Shown piece by piece: positions 9,508 to 17,426 of a stretch of DNA of 34,955 nucleotides. Under the pieces are notes generated by a model. It saw only the letters and a list, made by a program, of their open reading frames with translations, was not told the DNA's origin and did no database searches. Position numbers and translations under genes: made by a program. The first letter of the stretch is position 1; each line of letters starts with the position of its first letter. This DNA comes from a virus. Location: IMG/VR virus record IMGVR_UViG_3300023184_000009, positions 1 to 34,955 of that record. The stretch is one strand, 5' to 3'.

Positions 9508-9636
9508 ATGAGCAAAGAAGCAAACATTAAAAATCAAAATAAGCTAAAAGTTTATTTAGAAAAAACAAAAAAGAATGACATTAAATCAAATAGTAAAGCA
9601 AATAACAACATTCGGAAACAATCACGAGCAAATTAA
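9508..9636 (+). CDS. Small basic ORF overlapping the next gene
   Basis: A 42-codon frame starting 1 base after the connector stop and overlapping the next gene by 62 bases in another frame. The product is almost entirely Lys, Asn, Gln and Ser with no hydrophobic core. It may be a real short basic protein, or just the leader that couples translation of the downstream gene. No family is recognised. Confidence 0.35.
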   Translation: MSKEANIKNQNKLKVYLEKTKKNDIKSNSKANNNIRKQSRAN

Positions 9637-9997
9637 GTTCGTTTATTTCGGTGATGTTTGGGAACGATTAAGCAATGGTGAGGTAACTTATCCTGCTATG
9701 TTCTTTACTTTAATTGATGCTCAAATACTAGCTAAACAAATACAATACAATTTTTCTATCTATGTAATGGATAGAATGTTAATGGAGGAAACAAACGAAA
9801 CGGAAGTGTTAAGTGATATGACTTTAATAGGTCAAGATATGGTAGCTGAATTAAGAGACCCTGTTTATAATTGGATTGCTAGTGATAATATGCCAATGTC
9901 ATTTTATACGGAATCAGACCCTGATTATTTAGCAGGTGTTAAAATAGATTTTTCATTAACATTATCTTCATTAAATGACACTTGTCAAATACCATAA
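9575..9997 (+). CDS. Neck/tail terminator-like protein
   Basis: A 140-aa protein with an alternating alpha/beta pattern and acidic C-terminus. It lies after the connector gene and before fibre genes, where phages commonly encode a head closure or tail terminator protein. Pattern SNGEVTYPAMFFTL and a later beta strand set NFSIYVMDRM fit the tail-terminator fold, though this is by general resemblance only. The start ATG lies inside the preceding small frame. Confidence 0.55.
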   Translation: MTLNQIVKQITTFGNNHEQIKFVYFGDVWERLSNGEVTYPAMFFTLIDAQILAKQIQYNFSIYVMDRMLMEETNETEVLSDMTLIGQDMVAELRDPVYNWIASDNMPMSFYTESDPDYLAGVKIDFSLTLSSLNDTCQIP

Positions 9998-10014
9998 AAT
10001 AAAATAAAAATAAT

Positions 10015-10383
10015 ATGTCTTGTTCAACAACAACTGCAGATTTAAGACCTGCACAATATAATGTTCAAATATGGAGGAATGATACTTGGTCTCAGACTTT
10101 TGCAATTTTTGCTAATACTGTAGCTGTTAATTTAACAGGCTGCACTATTACAATACAAGTAAGAAAGACTGCTGCTGCTACAAGTATTGATTTAACTCTT
10201 TCAACTGCAGATAGTACAATAACTATTGGTGGTGTAAGTAGCAATCAAATAACTTTAAATAAGAAGGTTACTATTGCTGCAGGAAGCTATTTATATGATA
10301 TGAATGTACTTTTCCCTAGTGGGGAAGTTAAGACATATGTTTGGGGTTCATTTTTTGTTCAAGAAGATATAACTAAGATATAA
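10015..10383 (+). CDS. BppU/Ig-like baseplate or fibre-linking protein
   Basis: A 122-aa beta-sandwich-like protein. The order of patterns (RNDTWSQTFAIF, a strand ITIQVRKTA, a glycine turn and the ending GSFFVQEDITKI) matches the N-terminal BppU-like domain found in baseplate and fibre-attachment proteins. It overlaps the giant fibre gene by one base (TAATG), which points to translational coupling. It probably anchors or co-assembles with that fibre. Confidence 0.65.
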   Translation: MSCSTTTADLRPAQYNVQIWRNDTWSQTFAIFANTVAVNLTGCTITIQVRKTAAATSIDLTLSTADSTITIGGVSSNQITLNKKVTIAAGSYLYDMNVLFPSGEVKTYVWGSFFVQEDITKI

Positions 10384-13300
10384 TGGCAGATATAAATGTA
10401 ACTAATGAAATCATAGATGTAAATGTAACAGAAGAGGTTATAACAGTTGCAGTAGATAGTGGAGCATATCCATTAGCTTATCCTGTTTATTCTGTATTTG
10501 GTAGAACAGGTACTGTGGTAGCTACTGAAGGAGATTATAGTTTAACACAATTATCTGATGTTACTTTAACAAGTCCTGCAAGTGGTCAAACATTAACTTA
10601 TAATGGTACTACTTGGGTTAATAGTACTGCTGCAGTTTCTGATAATTTAATAAAATTAGTTAGAAATAATAGTGGTGCTACTATAACTGCAGGAACTGTA
10701 GTTTATATTAATGGAGCATTAGGCAATAAACCTACAATAGCAAAAGCATTAGCAACAGGTGATGCTACATCTGCTCAAACATATGGCTTAGTTCAAACTA
10801 GCATAGCTAATAATGCAGATGGCTATGTTGTAGTTATTGGTGATGTTGATAATCTAAATACAAGTTCTTTTACAGAAGGTGACCAATTATATCTAAGTGG
10901 AACTACTGCAGGAACTTATACTCATATTAAACCTTATGCACCTATACATTTAGTTTATATTGGAATAGTTTTAAGAAGCCATCCAACATTAGGAATAATT
11001 GGTGTTAAGATTCAGAATGGCTATGAAATGGATGAACTTCATAATGTAGCTGCTCAAAGTCCTAACAATGGAGATATATTGCAATATGTAAGTTCTACTA
11101 ATTTATGGACAAAAACTGCAGGTTCTACAACTAATATAAGTGAAGGAACTAATCTTTATTATACAGATGTAAGAGCAAGAGCATCAAATAGTTTTGTTGC
11201 AGGTAGTGGTGCTTATAACTCTACAACAGGAGTTATTACTATTCCTACAAATAACAATCAAATAACCAATGGTTCTGCATTTATAACTTTAACAGGTTTA
11301 AGTGCTACAACTCCATTAAGTTATAATAATACAACAGGTGTTTTTACAATTAGTCAAGCGAGTGCATCTGCTAATGGATTTTTAGCAAGTGGTGATTTTA
11401 ATACATTTAACAATAAACAAAACGCTTTAACTAATCCTGTAACAGGTACAGGTACTACAAACACTTTACCTAAATTCACAGGTGCAAGTGCAATAGGGGA
11501 CAGTAATATTACAGATACAGGTTCTTTGATTACTTTAGGTTCTAATAGCTTTGTAAATGGGAACTTAGGAATAGGGTCATCAAGTTTAACATTATATAAT
11601 TTAAGAATTGCAAGAAATATCACAGGAGGCACTTCTGCTTATGCTATTGGAAATTTAGGAGTTATTCAATCGGATGTTACAAGTAATGCTTATTATAATT
11701 TTACTACTGCATCCACAGTAGCAGCTGCATTTACATTAACTACTCTTGGTCATTACAGAGCCAATCAAGGTACTTTTGGTGCAGGTTCTGCAGTTACTTC
11801 TCAATATGGTTTTTGGGCAGATAATACATTAGTTGGAGCTACAAACAATTATGGTTTCTATGGTGCAATTCCTGCTGCTTCAAATGCTTGGAATCTTTAT
11901 ATGGTAGGTACTGCTAACAACTATATGGCAGGTAATATAGGAATAGGTGGTGTTGCACCATACATTTCAAGTGGTCCAATTCTTACAACTACCCTTACTA
12001 ATGGTGGTAGTGGATATGTAGATGGAACATATACTGATGTAGCAACAACACTTATATCTTCAACAGGTATAGGTGCATTGTTTACAATAGTAGTAAGTGG
12101 TGGTGTTGTAACATCTGCAACATTAACTTGGGCAGGTGTTTTATATAAAGTTGGTGATACAATAACAGTTTCTAATACACTTTTAGGTGGTACAGGTAGT
12201 GGTTTAATTATTACAATTAATACAGTAGATTCATCGCAATTTTATATTTCAAATGCGAATGGGGGTGATATTAGTTTATTTAGAATTGATACATCATTGG
12301 CTGCAGGAGAGAGTTTAGGTACTATTAAATGGTTGAGCAATGATTCTTCAGTTAAAGCAAATGGGTTACAAGCTGAAATAGGTGCATTTGGTGCAGGTAC
12401 TGCAGGTGGTGCATACTTATCATTCTTTACTCGTTCAGCTACTGCAGGTACTTCTTTAGTAGAAGCAATGAGGATAGGTAGTGAGGGTAATGTTGGTATT
12501 GGTGCAACGGCTTTAACTCAATATAGTTTAAGAGTATCTAAGAATATTACAGGTTCAGTTAATTCATATGGTATTTTTTCTGATGGTGTAATTCAATCAG
12601 GAGTTACAACAAATGCATATAATTTTTTAAGTTATCCTTCTACTGTAGCTGCAAGTTTTACTTTAACAAATTTGCATCATTTTAATGCTTCTCAAAATGC
12701 AGGACTAGGAGCAGGTAGTGCAGTTACTAATCAGTTTGGATTTACTGTAGACTCATCTTTAACTGCTGCTACAAACAACTACGGATTCTACGGTAACATA
12801 GCAAGTGGCACTAACAGATGGAATCTCTATATGAATGGTACTGCTGCTAACTATATGGCAGGTAATTTAGCTATAGGTTCAGCTGCTGCAAATTCTAACT
12901 TATATGTTGTAAAAAATATTATAGGGGGTTGGGTAGGTTCTGCTACTTTTGGAGCAAATATATTTTCATCAGGTGCTATACAATCAGATGTAACAAATAC
13001 TGCATATTATAATGTAACAAGACCTTCAACTGCAGCTGCGATATTTACTTTAGGTACTCTTGCATCATATTCTGCAAGTACTATAACAAAAGGTGCAGGT
13101 TCAACAATAACAAGTACAGTTGGTTTCTTTGTAGAATCTACTCATATAGGGGGTACTAATAATTATGGCTTTTATGGCGGTTTAGCTTCTGCAACAAATA
13201 CTTGGAACTTATATATGGCAGGAACGGCTGCTAACTATATGGCAGGGAACTTATTTGTAGGTGTAACAAGTGGTACTGCTTGGATAGATGTTGCAGCAGG

Positions 13301-13436
13301 TACAACTGCAAAAGCACAAATTAATTTAGGTTCATCAACTGCGCCTACAAGTCCTGTTGATGGTGATATTTGGTTTGATGGTACTGCATTAAAAATAAGA
13401 ATTGGTGGTGTAACTAAAACAGTAACAGTAACTTAA
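10383..13436 (+). CDS. Large modular tail fibre / receptor-binding protein
   Basis: A 1017-aa, Gly/Ser/Thr/Asn-rich protein with very few charged residues. The N-terminal VFGRTGTVVATEGDYSLTQL (about residues 38-57) is a common phage fibre motif. Three homologous modules of about 127 residues occur at roughly residues 394-520, 704-830 and 829-957. Each ends with NNYGFYG and then NYMAGN. Between the first two is an insert with a GGSGY/GGVVTSATL repeat domain and a segment ending GNVGIG, typical of fibre shafts. The C-terminus, SPVDGDIWFDGTALKIRIGG, is a frequent fibre end. No S74 chaperone domain was seen. It probably recognises the host surface. Confidence 0.85.
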   Translation: MADINVTNEIIDVNVTEEVITVAVDSGAYPLAYPVYSVFGRTGTVVATEGDYSLTQLSDVTLTSPASGQTLTYNGTTWVNSTAAVSDNLIKLVRNNSGATITAGTVVYINGALGNKPTIAKALATGDATSAQTYGLVQTSIANNADGYVVVIGDVDNLNTSSFTEGDQLYLSGTTAGTYTHIKPYAPIHLVYIGIVLRSHPTLGIIGVKIQNGYEMDELHNVAAQSPNNGDILQYVSSTNLWTKTAGSTTNISEGTNLYYTDVRARASNSFVAGSGAYNSTTGVITIPTNNNQITNGSAFITLTGLSATTPLSYNNTTGVFTISQASASANGFLASGDFNTFNNKQNALTNPVTGTGTTNTLPKFTGASAIGDSNITDTGSLITLGSNSFVNGNLGIGSSSLTLYNLRIARNITGGTSAYAIGNLGVIQSDVTSNAYYNFTTASTVAAAFTLTTLGHYRANQGTFGAGSAVTSQYGFWADNTLVGATNNYGFYGAIPAASNAWNLYMVGTANNYMAGNIGIGGVAPYISSGPILTTTLTNGGSGYVDGTYTDVATTLISSTGIGALFTIVVSGGVVTSATLTWAGVLYKVGDTITVSNTLLGGTGSGLIITINTVDSSQFYISNANGGDISLFRIDTSLAAGESLGTIKWLSNDSSVKANGLQAEIGAFGAGTAGGAYLSFFTRSATAGTSLVEAMRIGSEGNVGIGATALTQYSLRVSKNITGSVNSYGIFSDGVIQSGVTTNAYNFLSYPSTVAASFTLTNLHHFNASQNAGLGAGSAVTNQFGFTVDSSLTAATNNYGFYGNIASGTNRWNLYMNGTAANYMAGNLAIGSAAANSNLYVVKNIIGGWVGSATFGANIFSSGAIQSDVTNTAYYNVTRPSTAAAIFTLGTLASYSASTITKGAGSTITSTVGFFVESTHIGGTNNYGFYGGLASATNTWNLYMAGTAANYMAGNLFVGVTSGTAWIDVAAGTTAKAQINLGSSTAPTSPVDGDIWFDGTALKIRIGGVTKTVTVT

Positions 13437-13445
13437 TAAAAATAT

Positions 13446-13760
13446 ATGGCAACATTTCAATGGGTAATCCCACAAGATTCAATGGTAACTGCTAAGTCAG
13501 TAGATGGCTTATCAGATGTAGTAGTAACTATAAATGCTTATAGAGAAATTAGTGATGAAGTAACTTCAACACAGATTCCTGTTTGCGTAGGTTTAACTCC
13601 ACCTGCAGAAGGCTTTATTCCTTATGACCAATTAACAAAAGAAATCGTAGAAGGTTGGCTAAATGAGAATTTAGATGTAACAACTTTAGATATTGAATTA
13701 TCTTTTCAATTAGAGAATATAAAAAATCCTAAGGTACAAGTACTTCCTAATCCTTTTTAG
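13446..13760 (+). CDS. Small conserved phage protein after the fibre gene
   Basis: A 104-aa protein starting 9 bases after the fibre stop. It begins TFQWVIPQDSMVT and has a later PPAEGFIPYDQLT pattern followed by a helical segment EIVEGWLNENL. I have seen this layout in small phage proteins often placed near tail or lysis genes, possibly the DUF7936 group, but I cannot give a function. It could be a fibre-associated or virion accessory protein. Confidence 0.6.
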   Translation: MATFQWVIPQDSMVTAKSVDGLSDVVVTINAYREISDEVTSTQIPVCVGLTPPAEGFIPYDQLTKEIVEGWLNENLDVTTLDIELSFQLENIKNPKVQVLPNPF

Positions 13761-13786
13761 TCATACATTTGTAAAAAATATATATT

Positions 13787-13942
13787 ATGTTACAATTAAG
13801 CGAAAAAGACTTGAACGAACTTCAAGCATTTATCAACAAAATCCCAACTGAATTTGGGTTGCCATTGTTAAACTTCTTTGGTAAGTTATCAGATGACCAA
13901 AAGCCTAAAGAGGCTAAGGTCGTAGATTTAAAAGAAGATTAA
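13787..13942 (+). CDS. Small helical protein upstream of holins
   Basis: A 51-aa frame, MLQLSEKDLNELQAFINKIP onward, amphipathic and helical with a Lys/Asp/Glu-rich C-terminus. Its stop is followed after 1 base by the first holin-like gene, so it belongs to the lysis operon. A TACATTTG at 13764-13771 resembles the Bacteroidota -7 box, but no convincing -33 partner lies upstream. Function unknown. Confidence 0.65.
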   Translation: MLQLSEKDLNELQAFINKIPTEFGLPLLNFFGKLSDDQKPKEAKVVDLKED

Positions 13943-13943
13943 A

Positions 13944-14135
13944 ATGACACAGGATAGCAGTCAGGCTTTAGTTAATACAGGCATCAGTTTAACTGCAGCT
14001 TCATTAACTCTAACACAGGTACAACCTTTTGTAACTTTGGTAGCAGGTTTGACTGCTATTATTTCAGGTATCTTTGCCATTCGTTATTATTACAACGCAA
14101 CAAAAAAAGTAAAGGATGATGAAATTTCTAAATAG
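13944..14135 (+). CDS. Holin-like membrane protein 1
   Basis: A 63-aa protein with two hydrophobic segments at about residues 11-24 and 28-48 and a Lys-rich tail, a class II holin-like layout. It is followed by a second small membrane protein, a spanin candidate and an M15 peptidase. A lysis role is therefore likely: it would form the inner-membrane lesion that lets the endolysin out. The call is from topology and context. Confidence 0.65.
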   Translation: MTQDSSQALVNTGISLTAASLTLTQVQPFVTLVAGLTAIISGIFAIRYYYNATKKVKDDEISK

Positions 14136-14307
14136 TATTTATGGAAGTTATGTAAAAGTATTTCTATCTGCTATAATCACTATGGTAATAGCTAAAGGAG
14201 ATATTTATTTAGTAACATTGAAAGAATGTTTTAGTGCAGGAATTATCTCAATTTTGCCTATCATTGTAAACTATCTAAATCCACACGATACAAGGTATGG
14301 TAAATAA
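14116..14307 (+). CDS. Holin-like membrane protein 2
   Basis: A 63-aa protein with hydrophobic segments near residues 12-26 and 38-54, overlapping the preceding gene by 20 bases. Two candidate start codons (14116 and 14119) are adjacent. It could be the second subunit of a holin pair or an antiholin. Nothing in the sequence decides which of the two membrane proteins makes the lesion. Confidence 0.6.
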   Translation: MMKFLNSIYGSYVKVFLSAIITMVIAKGDIYLVTLKECFSAGIISILPIIVNYLNPHDTRYGK

Positions 14308-14782
14308 GATATTATTTTTATTTTTAATATTAGTACTAGGTTGCAATCCTATCAGGAAAGCGGAGAAAAGAATTTTAAACGATAGAGAGAGCAGCGAAAG
14401 AGTATTTAGGGAACTAGAGAAAACAAGACCTTGTGCTAATGATACATCTATAATTACTAAATATGACACTACCTTACTTGTTGATACCATTACTAACTAT
14501 AAAAGAGATACAGTTACTATCAATGGGGTTGAATACATAACCATAAAAGAAGCACCTAAAACTATCATTAAGACAGTTAAGGTTCACGAAATTCATACAG
14601 GGTATATAGTAGATACAAGAAGGATAGGCATTATAATGGATTCTGTGCGTTTTTACAAGGCTTCTAGCGAAAGTAATAAAACTACTAGCAATAAGTGGAG
14701 AGGTCGTTTTTTGTGGCTTATAATCGGTTTAATTGGATATATAACTATTAAAAGGCTTAAATGTATTTATCTGAACATCTAA
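14297..14782 (+). CDS. Probable unimolecular spanin (u-spanin)
   Basis: A 161-aa protein with an N-terminal lipoprotein signal: a hydrophobic core, then LVLGC with the lipid-attachment Cys at residue 16. The periplasmic middle is hydrophilic and Thr/Lys-rich, and a transmembrane helix lies near the C-terminus (about residues 138-151) followed by basic residues. A lipoprotein anchor at one end and an inner-membrane helix at the other is the layout of T1 gp11-type u-spanins, which join outer and inner membranes at the end of lysis. Its place between holin-like genes and the endolysin supports this. It overlaps the endolysin gene by 22 bases. Confidence 0.65.
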   Translation: MVNKILFLFLILVLGCNPIRKAEKRILNDRESSERVFRELEKTRPCANDTSIITKYDTTLLVDTITNYKRDTVTINGVEYITIKEAPKTIIKTVKVHEIHTGYIVDTRRIGIIMDSVRFYKASSESNKTTSNKWRGRFLWLIIGLIGYITIKRLKCIYLNI

Positions 14783-15219
14783 CTCTAGCTGAATTAATTC
14801 GTAGTGAATCAGCTAAAAGAAATGGGATATCTAATATGCCAACTGCAGAGCATATAGCTAATTTAAAATTATTAGCTGAAAACATTTTTGAGCCTATTAG
14901 AGCCAATTTTAGATGCCCTATTTTAATTTCAAGTGGATATAGGTCTAAGGAATTAAATGCCAAAATTGGGGGTGCTACGACATCACAACATTCATTTGGA
15001 CAGGCTATTGATATTGATATGGATGGCACTAACTATGGTGTTGACAATCAAGAAATATTTTATTTTATAAAAGACAAGCTACCTTTTGACCAACTTATTT
15101 GGGAATTTGGCAATGACAAAAACCCTGATTGGGTTCATTGTTCTTATTCAGATAGGCACAGAAGGGAAGTTTTAATAGGATATAAACAAAATGGTACTAC
15201 ACACTACAAAAAATTTTAA
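14761..15219 (+). CDS. Endolysin, peptidase M15 family
   Basis: A 152-aa zinc peptidase of the M15A type, which cuts peptide cross-links of peptidoglycan. Expected zinc ligands are all present: His77 and Asp84 in SQHSFGQAIDID and His126 in DWVHCSY. The SSGYRS motif at residues 57-62 is also characteristic. There is no signal peptide, so release through a holin is expected. Its stop overlaps the next start by one base (TAATG). The same fold can also occur as a virion-associated lysin, but the lysis cassette context favours endolysin. Confidence 0.9.
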   Translation: MYLSEHLTLAELIRSESAKRNGISNMPTAEHIANLKLLAENIFEPIRANFRCPILISSGYRSKELNAKIGGATTSQHSFGQAIDIDMDGTNYGVDNQEIFYFIKDKLPFDQLIWEFGNDKNPDWVHCSYSDRHRREVLIGYKQNGTTHYKKF

Positions 15220-15953
15220 TGCTAAAAACAAAACGCAGAAGGCTTTTCTTTGATATAGAGACAAGTCCTAACATTGGCTTATTTTGGGAGGCAGGATATA
15301 AGAAAAACATTACAACAGACAACATTATAAAAGAACGAGCAATCATTTGCATCTGCTATAAATGGGAAGATGAAAAGGAAGTTTACTCATTAAATTGGGA
15401 TAGTAAACAAAACGACAAAACAATGCTTACTAAGTTTATATTAGTAGCAAATCAAGCAAATGAATTAGTAGGTCATAATGGTGATAAATTTGATTTGGCT
15501 TGGATTAGAACAAGATGCTTATTTCACCACATAGATATGTTTCCTACATATACAACCATTGACACATTAAAAGTGGCTAGGTCTAAATTTAAATTTCAAT
15601 CAAATAGACTTAATTATATTGCAGAGTTCTTAGGACTAGGTGGCAAAATTAAAACAGAATATAATCTTTGGAAAGACATTCTACTAAAGAATGATAAGAT
15701 AGCTATGGAGAAAATGATTAAGTATTGTAAGAAAGATGTTACTCTACTTGAGCAAGTATTCAAAGCATTAAGAAGTCATATGATACCTAAAACACATTAC
15801 GGAGTTATATTTGGTGAAGATAGAGGTACTTGTCCTGAATGTGGTTCAGATGATTTAATAAAAAATAACAAAGTAACAACTGCTACAGGATTAACAAGAA
15901 TTCAATACAAATGTAAAAGTTGCAACTTATATCATAGTAAAACTGACAAATAA
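15219..15953 (+). CDS. DEDDy 3'-5' exonuclease (RNase H-like) with zinc ribbon
   Basis: A 244-aa protein with the three exonuclease motifs of the DnaQ/YprB type: FDIET (Asp12, Glu14), GHNGDKFDLAWI (Asp92) and YCKKDV (Tyr169, Asp173). The C-terminus carries four Cys at 205, 208, 232 and 235, in two CxxC pairs, forming a probable zinc ribbon. It should hydrolyse DNA or RNA from the 3' end in a metal-dependent way. No polymerase domain is attached and none occurs elsewhere in the genome, so it may trim host-polymerase products, degrade host nucleic acid or act in recombination. Confidence 0.8.
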   Translation: MLKTKRRRLFFDIETSPNIGLFWEAGYKKNITTDNIIKERAIICICYKWEDEKEVYSLNWDSKQNDKTMLTKFILVANQANELVGHNGDKFDLAWIRTRCLFHHIDMFPTYTTIDTLKVARSKFKFQSNRLNYIAEFLGLGGKIKTEYNLWKDILLKNDKIAMEKMIKYCKKDVTLLEQVFKALRSHMIPKTHYGVIFGEDRGTCPECGSDDLIKNNKVTTATGLTRIQYKCKSCNLYHSKTDK

Positions 15954-16138
15954 TGAAAACACCTAAAGGATTTAATAAGATGACACTACAAGAACAAGAG
16001 AGTTGGTTAGTAAATGAGTTTAGAAAAGTATCTGAATTGCAACACGATATTAGTAGAATGTTAGCTAAGATTCGTGGTGGCAATAAAGTAATAGTAAAAG
16101 AGATTGAAAGACCTGATGAACTACTTTTAAAATCATGA
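15953..16138 (+). CDS. Small helical protein, unknown
   Basis: A 61-aa hydrophilic, helical protein (pattern KMTLQEQESWLVNEFRKVSE) joined to both neighbours by 1- and 4-base overlaps, so co-translated with the exonuclease and the small HExxH protein. No family recognised. Confidence 0.6.
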   Translation: MKTPKGFNKMTLQEQESWLVNEFRKVSELQHDISRMLAKIRGGNKVIVKEIERPDELLLKS

Positions 16139-16410
16139 AGAAAATTAAAGTCATATATAAAAAGCTAGGAAGATATAAGGTTTATGGTCTTGCTAATTGT
16201 GGCTATAATGAAATAGAAATAGATAGTCGTATTAAGTCTAAAAAACATTTAGAGTTATTAATACATGAATCTATGCACATTCTTTTTCCTGAAGCTGAGG
16301 AAGAGGAAATTGAATCAAAAGCTATTATCCTTACCAATACAATATGGGGGGAGCAGTACCGAAGGGTTGACAATTCAAAGTCATTACCCCTGCAGGATGG
16401 CAGCAAATAA
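16135..16410 (+). CDS. Small HExxH zinc-metalloprotease-like protein
   Basis: A 91-aa protein with LLIHESMHILFPEAEEEE. The HExxH motif (His44, Glu45, His48) can coordinate zinc, and an acidic helix downstream could give the third ligand. It is too short for a full SprT or ImmA protease but fits a minimal metallopeptidase domain. It faces a second HExxH protein on the opposite strand across a shared terminator, which is notable. Substrate unknown. Confidence 0.6.
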   Translation: MKKIKVIYKKLGRYKVYGLANCGYNEIEIDSRIKSKKHLELLIHESMHILFPEAEEEEIESKAIILTNTIWGEQYRRVDNSKSLPLQDGSK

Positions 16411-16411
16411 A

Positions 16412-16440
16412 ACCACCACTTAAATTAGTGGTGGTGTTTT
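16412..16440. terminator. Bidirectional intrinsic terminator between convergent genes
   Basis: A perfect 9-bp stem ACCACCACT (16412-16420) and AGTGGTGGT (16427-16435) with a 6-base loop. It is followed by GTTTTAA on the + strand and preceded by AATAAA, which reads TTTATT on the minus strand. It separates the + strand late genes from the only minus-strand gene and overlaps that gene's stop codon. Confidence 0.85.
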
Positions 16441-16875
16441 AATACCCATTATTTTGTTGTAATAAGTTGGGTAGTATTCTTTAAGATACTCTAACTCATT
16501 ACTCGTTGTTAACAGTTCACCTTTTTGTAATCCTAATTCATATTGCATATGATGAGTTAACTCGTGAATCAAAGAACACATAATTTGTGGTCTTGCACCA
16601 ACAAATAATAATCGTTTTTTAATCTTTAATGTCTTCATATTATATAATACTAATCTTGCTCTAGTAGTAATACAAATAGTAGGTGTTACATACTTAACAT
16701 TATTAGCATTTCTATAATACATAGAACGTTTAAAACTACTTGAAAATATAAAGTCTACATTTTCAAAGTTTACATTTGCGTATTTTAATTTCATCCAACA
16801 AATAGAATCATTGATTAATTCTGGAATTGTTTTTGAAATCTCATTACGAACTGATTGTCTAATGATTGTTTTCAT
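16420..16875 (-). CDS. SprT-like HExxH metalloprotease-like protein, only minus-strand gene
   Basis: A 151-aa protein with IHELTHHMQYELGL. The HELTHH motif (residues 104-109) is a zinc-binding HExxH of the SprT/WLM-like kind. The first 90 residues are basic and mixed alpha/beta. The start ATG is followed by MKTIIRQSVRNE, and no better start exists upstream. It is transcribed divergently from the early operon. Its upstream region carries two inverted copies of the TTACCG operator-like repeat, so the two directions may be controlled together. Roles could include cleaving a host or phage regulator. No DNA-binding domain was seen. Confidence 0.7.
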   Translation of the reverse strand: MKTIIRQSVRNEISKTIPELINDSICWMKLKYANVNFENVDFIFSSSFKRSMYYRNANNVKYVTPTICITTRARLVLYNMKTLKIKKRLLFVGARPQIMCSLIHELTHHMQYELGLQKGELLTTSNELEYLKEYYPTYYNKIMGIKTPPLI

Positions 16876-16930
16876 AGATTTGTTTTTGGTTTAATTTTCA
16901 AAGAGCATAATCAATTTCTTGATTACAAAA

Positions 16931-16961
16931 CAATATACAAAATATAAACAACTTATCCAAA
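16931..16961 (-). promoter_or_regulatory. Candidate minus-strand promoter for the SprT-like gene
   Basis: Read on the minus strand, TTTG (complement of 16958-16961) is followed after 20 bases by TATATTG (complement of 16931-16937). This is close to but not identical with the TAnnTTTG box. It lies 55 bases upstream of the gene start and 7 bases beyond an inverted operator copy. Confidence 0.4.
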
Positions 16962-16968
16962 TTTATTA

Positions 16969-17078
16969 CACAAACGGTAATTTTTAAGGATAAGCGGTAA
17001 AACCCTATACTAAAGATTTTAGCAAAAAATACTAAATTTATTAGTATTACCGTTCATCCTTGATATTTACCGTTCATC
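16969..17078. promoter_or_regulatory. Operator-like array: two inverted and two direct TTACCG repeats
   Basis: Two copies of TTACCGTTCATC lie at 17047-17058 and 17067-17078. Two copies in reverse orientation lie at 16989-17000 (complement TTACCGCTTATC) and 16969-16980 (complement TTACCGTTTGTG). Each pair has a period of exactly 20 bp. Between the pairs is a perfect 8-bp inverted repeat AATACTAA/TTAGTATT (17028-17048). The direct pair ends 17 bases before the -33 box of the early promoter. The same array recurs at 30441-30472. These are probably binding sites for a regulator that controls both directions. Replication iterons are an alternative. Confidence 0.75.
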
Positions 17079-17095
17079 ACAAAGTTCATAAAATG

Positions 17096-17128
17096 TTTGG
17101 AAAGTGTATATATCCTGCCTTATATTTG
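17096..17128 (+). promoter_or_regulatory. Early promoter P1, Bacteroidota-type
   Basis: TTTG (17096-17099), 21 bases, then TATATTTG (17121-17128): an excellent match to the Bacteroidota housekeeping promoter (-33 TTTG and -7 TAnnTTTG). The flanking bases, including GCTCTAT after the -7 box, are shared with the promoter at 30490. It would start the replication operon about 40 bases before the first ATG. Confidence 0.85.
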
Positions 17129-17174
17129 CTCTATAAACAAACAGAGAGGCACTCTTAAAACTGCAAAACCAACC

Positions 17175-17420
17175 ATGAAAAATTTAGCTATCAACAAAAG
17201 TTTAATTACTGACACAAACACTTTCAAATTTAAAAATGTACCTACAATGTACGATGGATTTTATGATGTAATTTATAAAGGAAATAGAATAGCTATATTA
17301 AATGGCTTATCTGCACCTTTACAATGGACAATGAGCAGCACAAAAGTTCCTGTAAAAGTTCTTAACCAATTAGAAAATATGGTTATAAGATTAATAAAGA
17401 AATCTAATAAAATTAAATAA
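17175..17420 (+). CDS. First gene of early operon, small unknown protein
   Basis: An 81-aa basic protein. An in-frame TTG at 17097 lies inside the promoter, so ATG at 17175 (MKNLAINKSLITDTNT) is the real start. The middle is beta-rich (YDGFYDVIYKGNRIAIL) and the end helical with LENMVIRLIKK. As the first early product it may act on the host, but no motif identifies its function. Confidence 0.7.
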   Translation: MKNLAINKSLITDTNTFKFKNVPTMYDGFYDVIYKGNRIAILNGLSAPLQWTMSSTKVPVKVLNQLENMVIRLIKKSNKIK

Positions 17421-17426
17421 AGAAGT

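Noticed and set aside
17097-17174. N-terminal extension of the first early gene from TTG at 17097
   Set aside because: This stretch contains the promoter and its likely transcription start, so it cannot be translated from that transcript. The same applies to 30487-30546.
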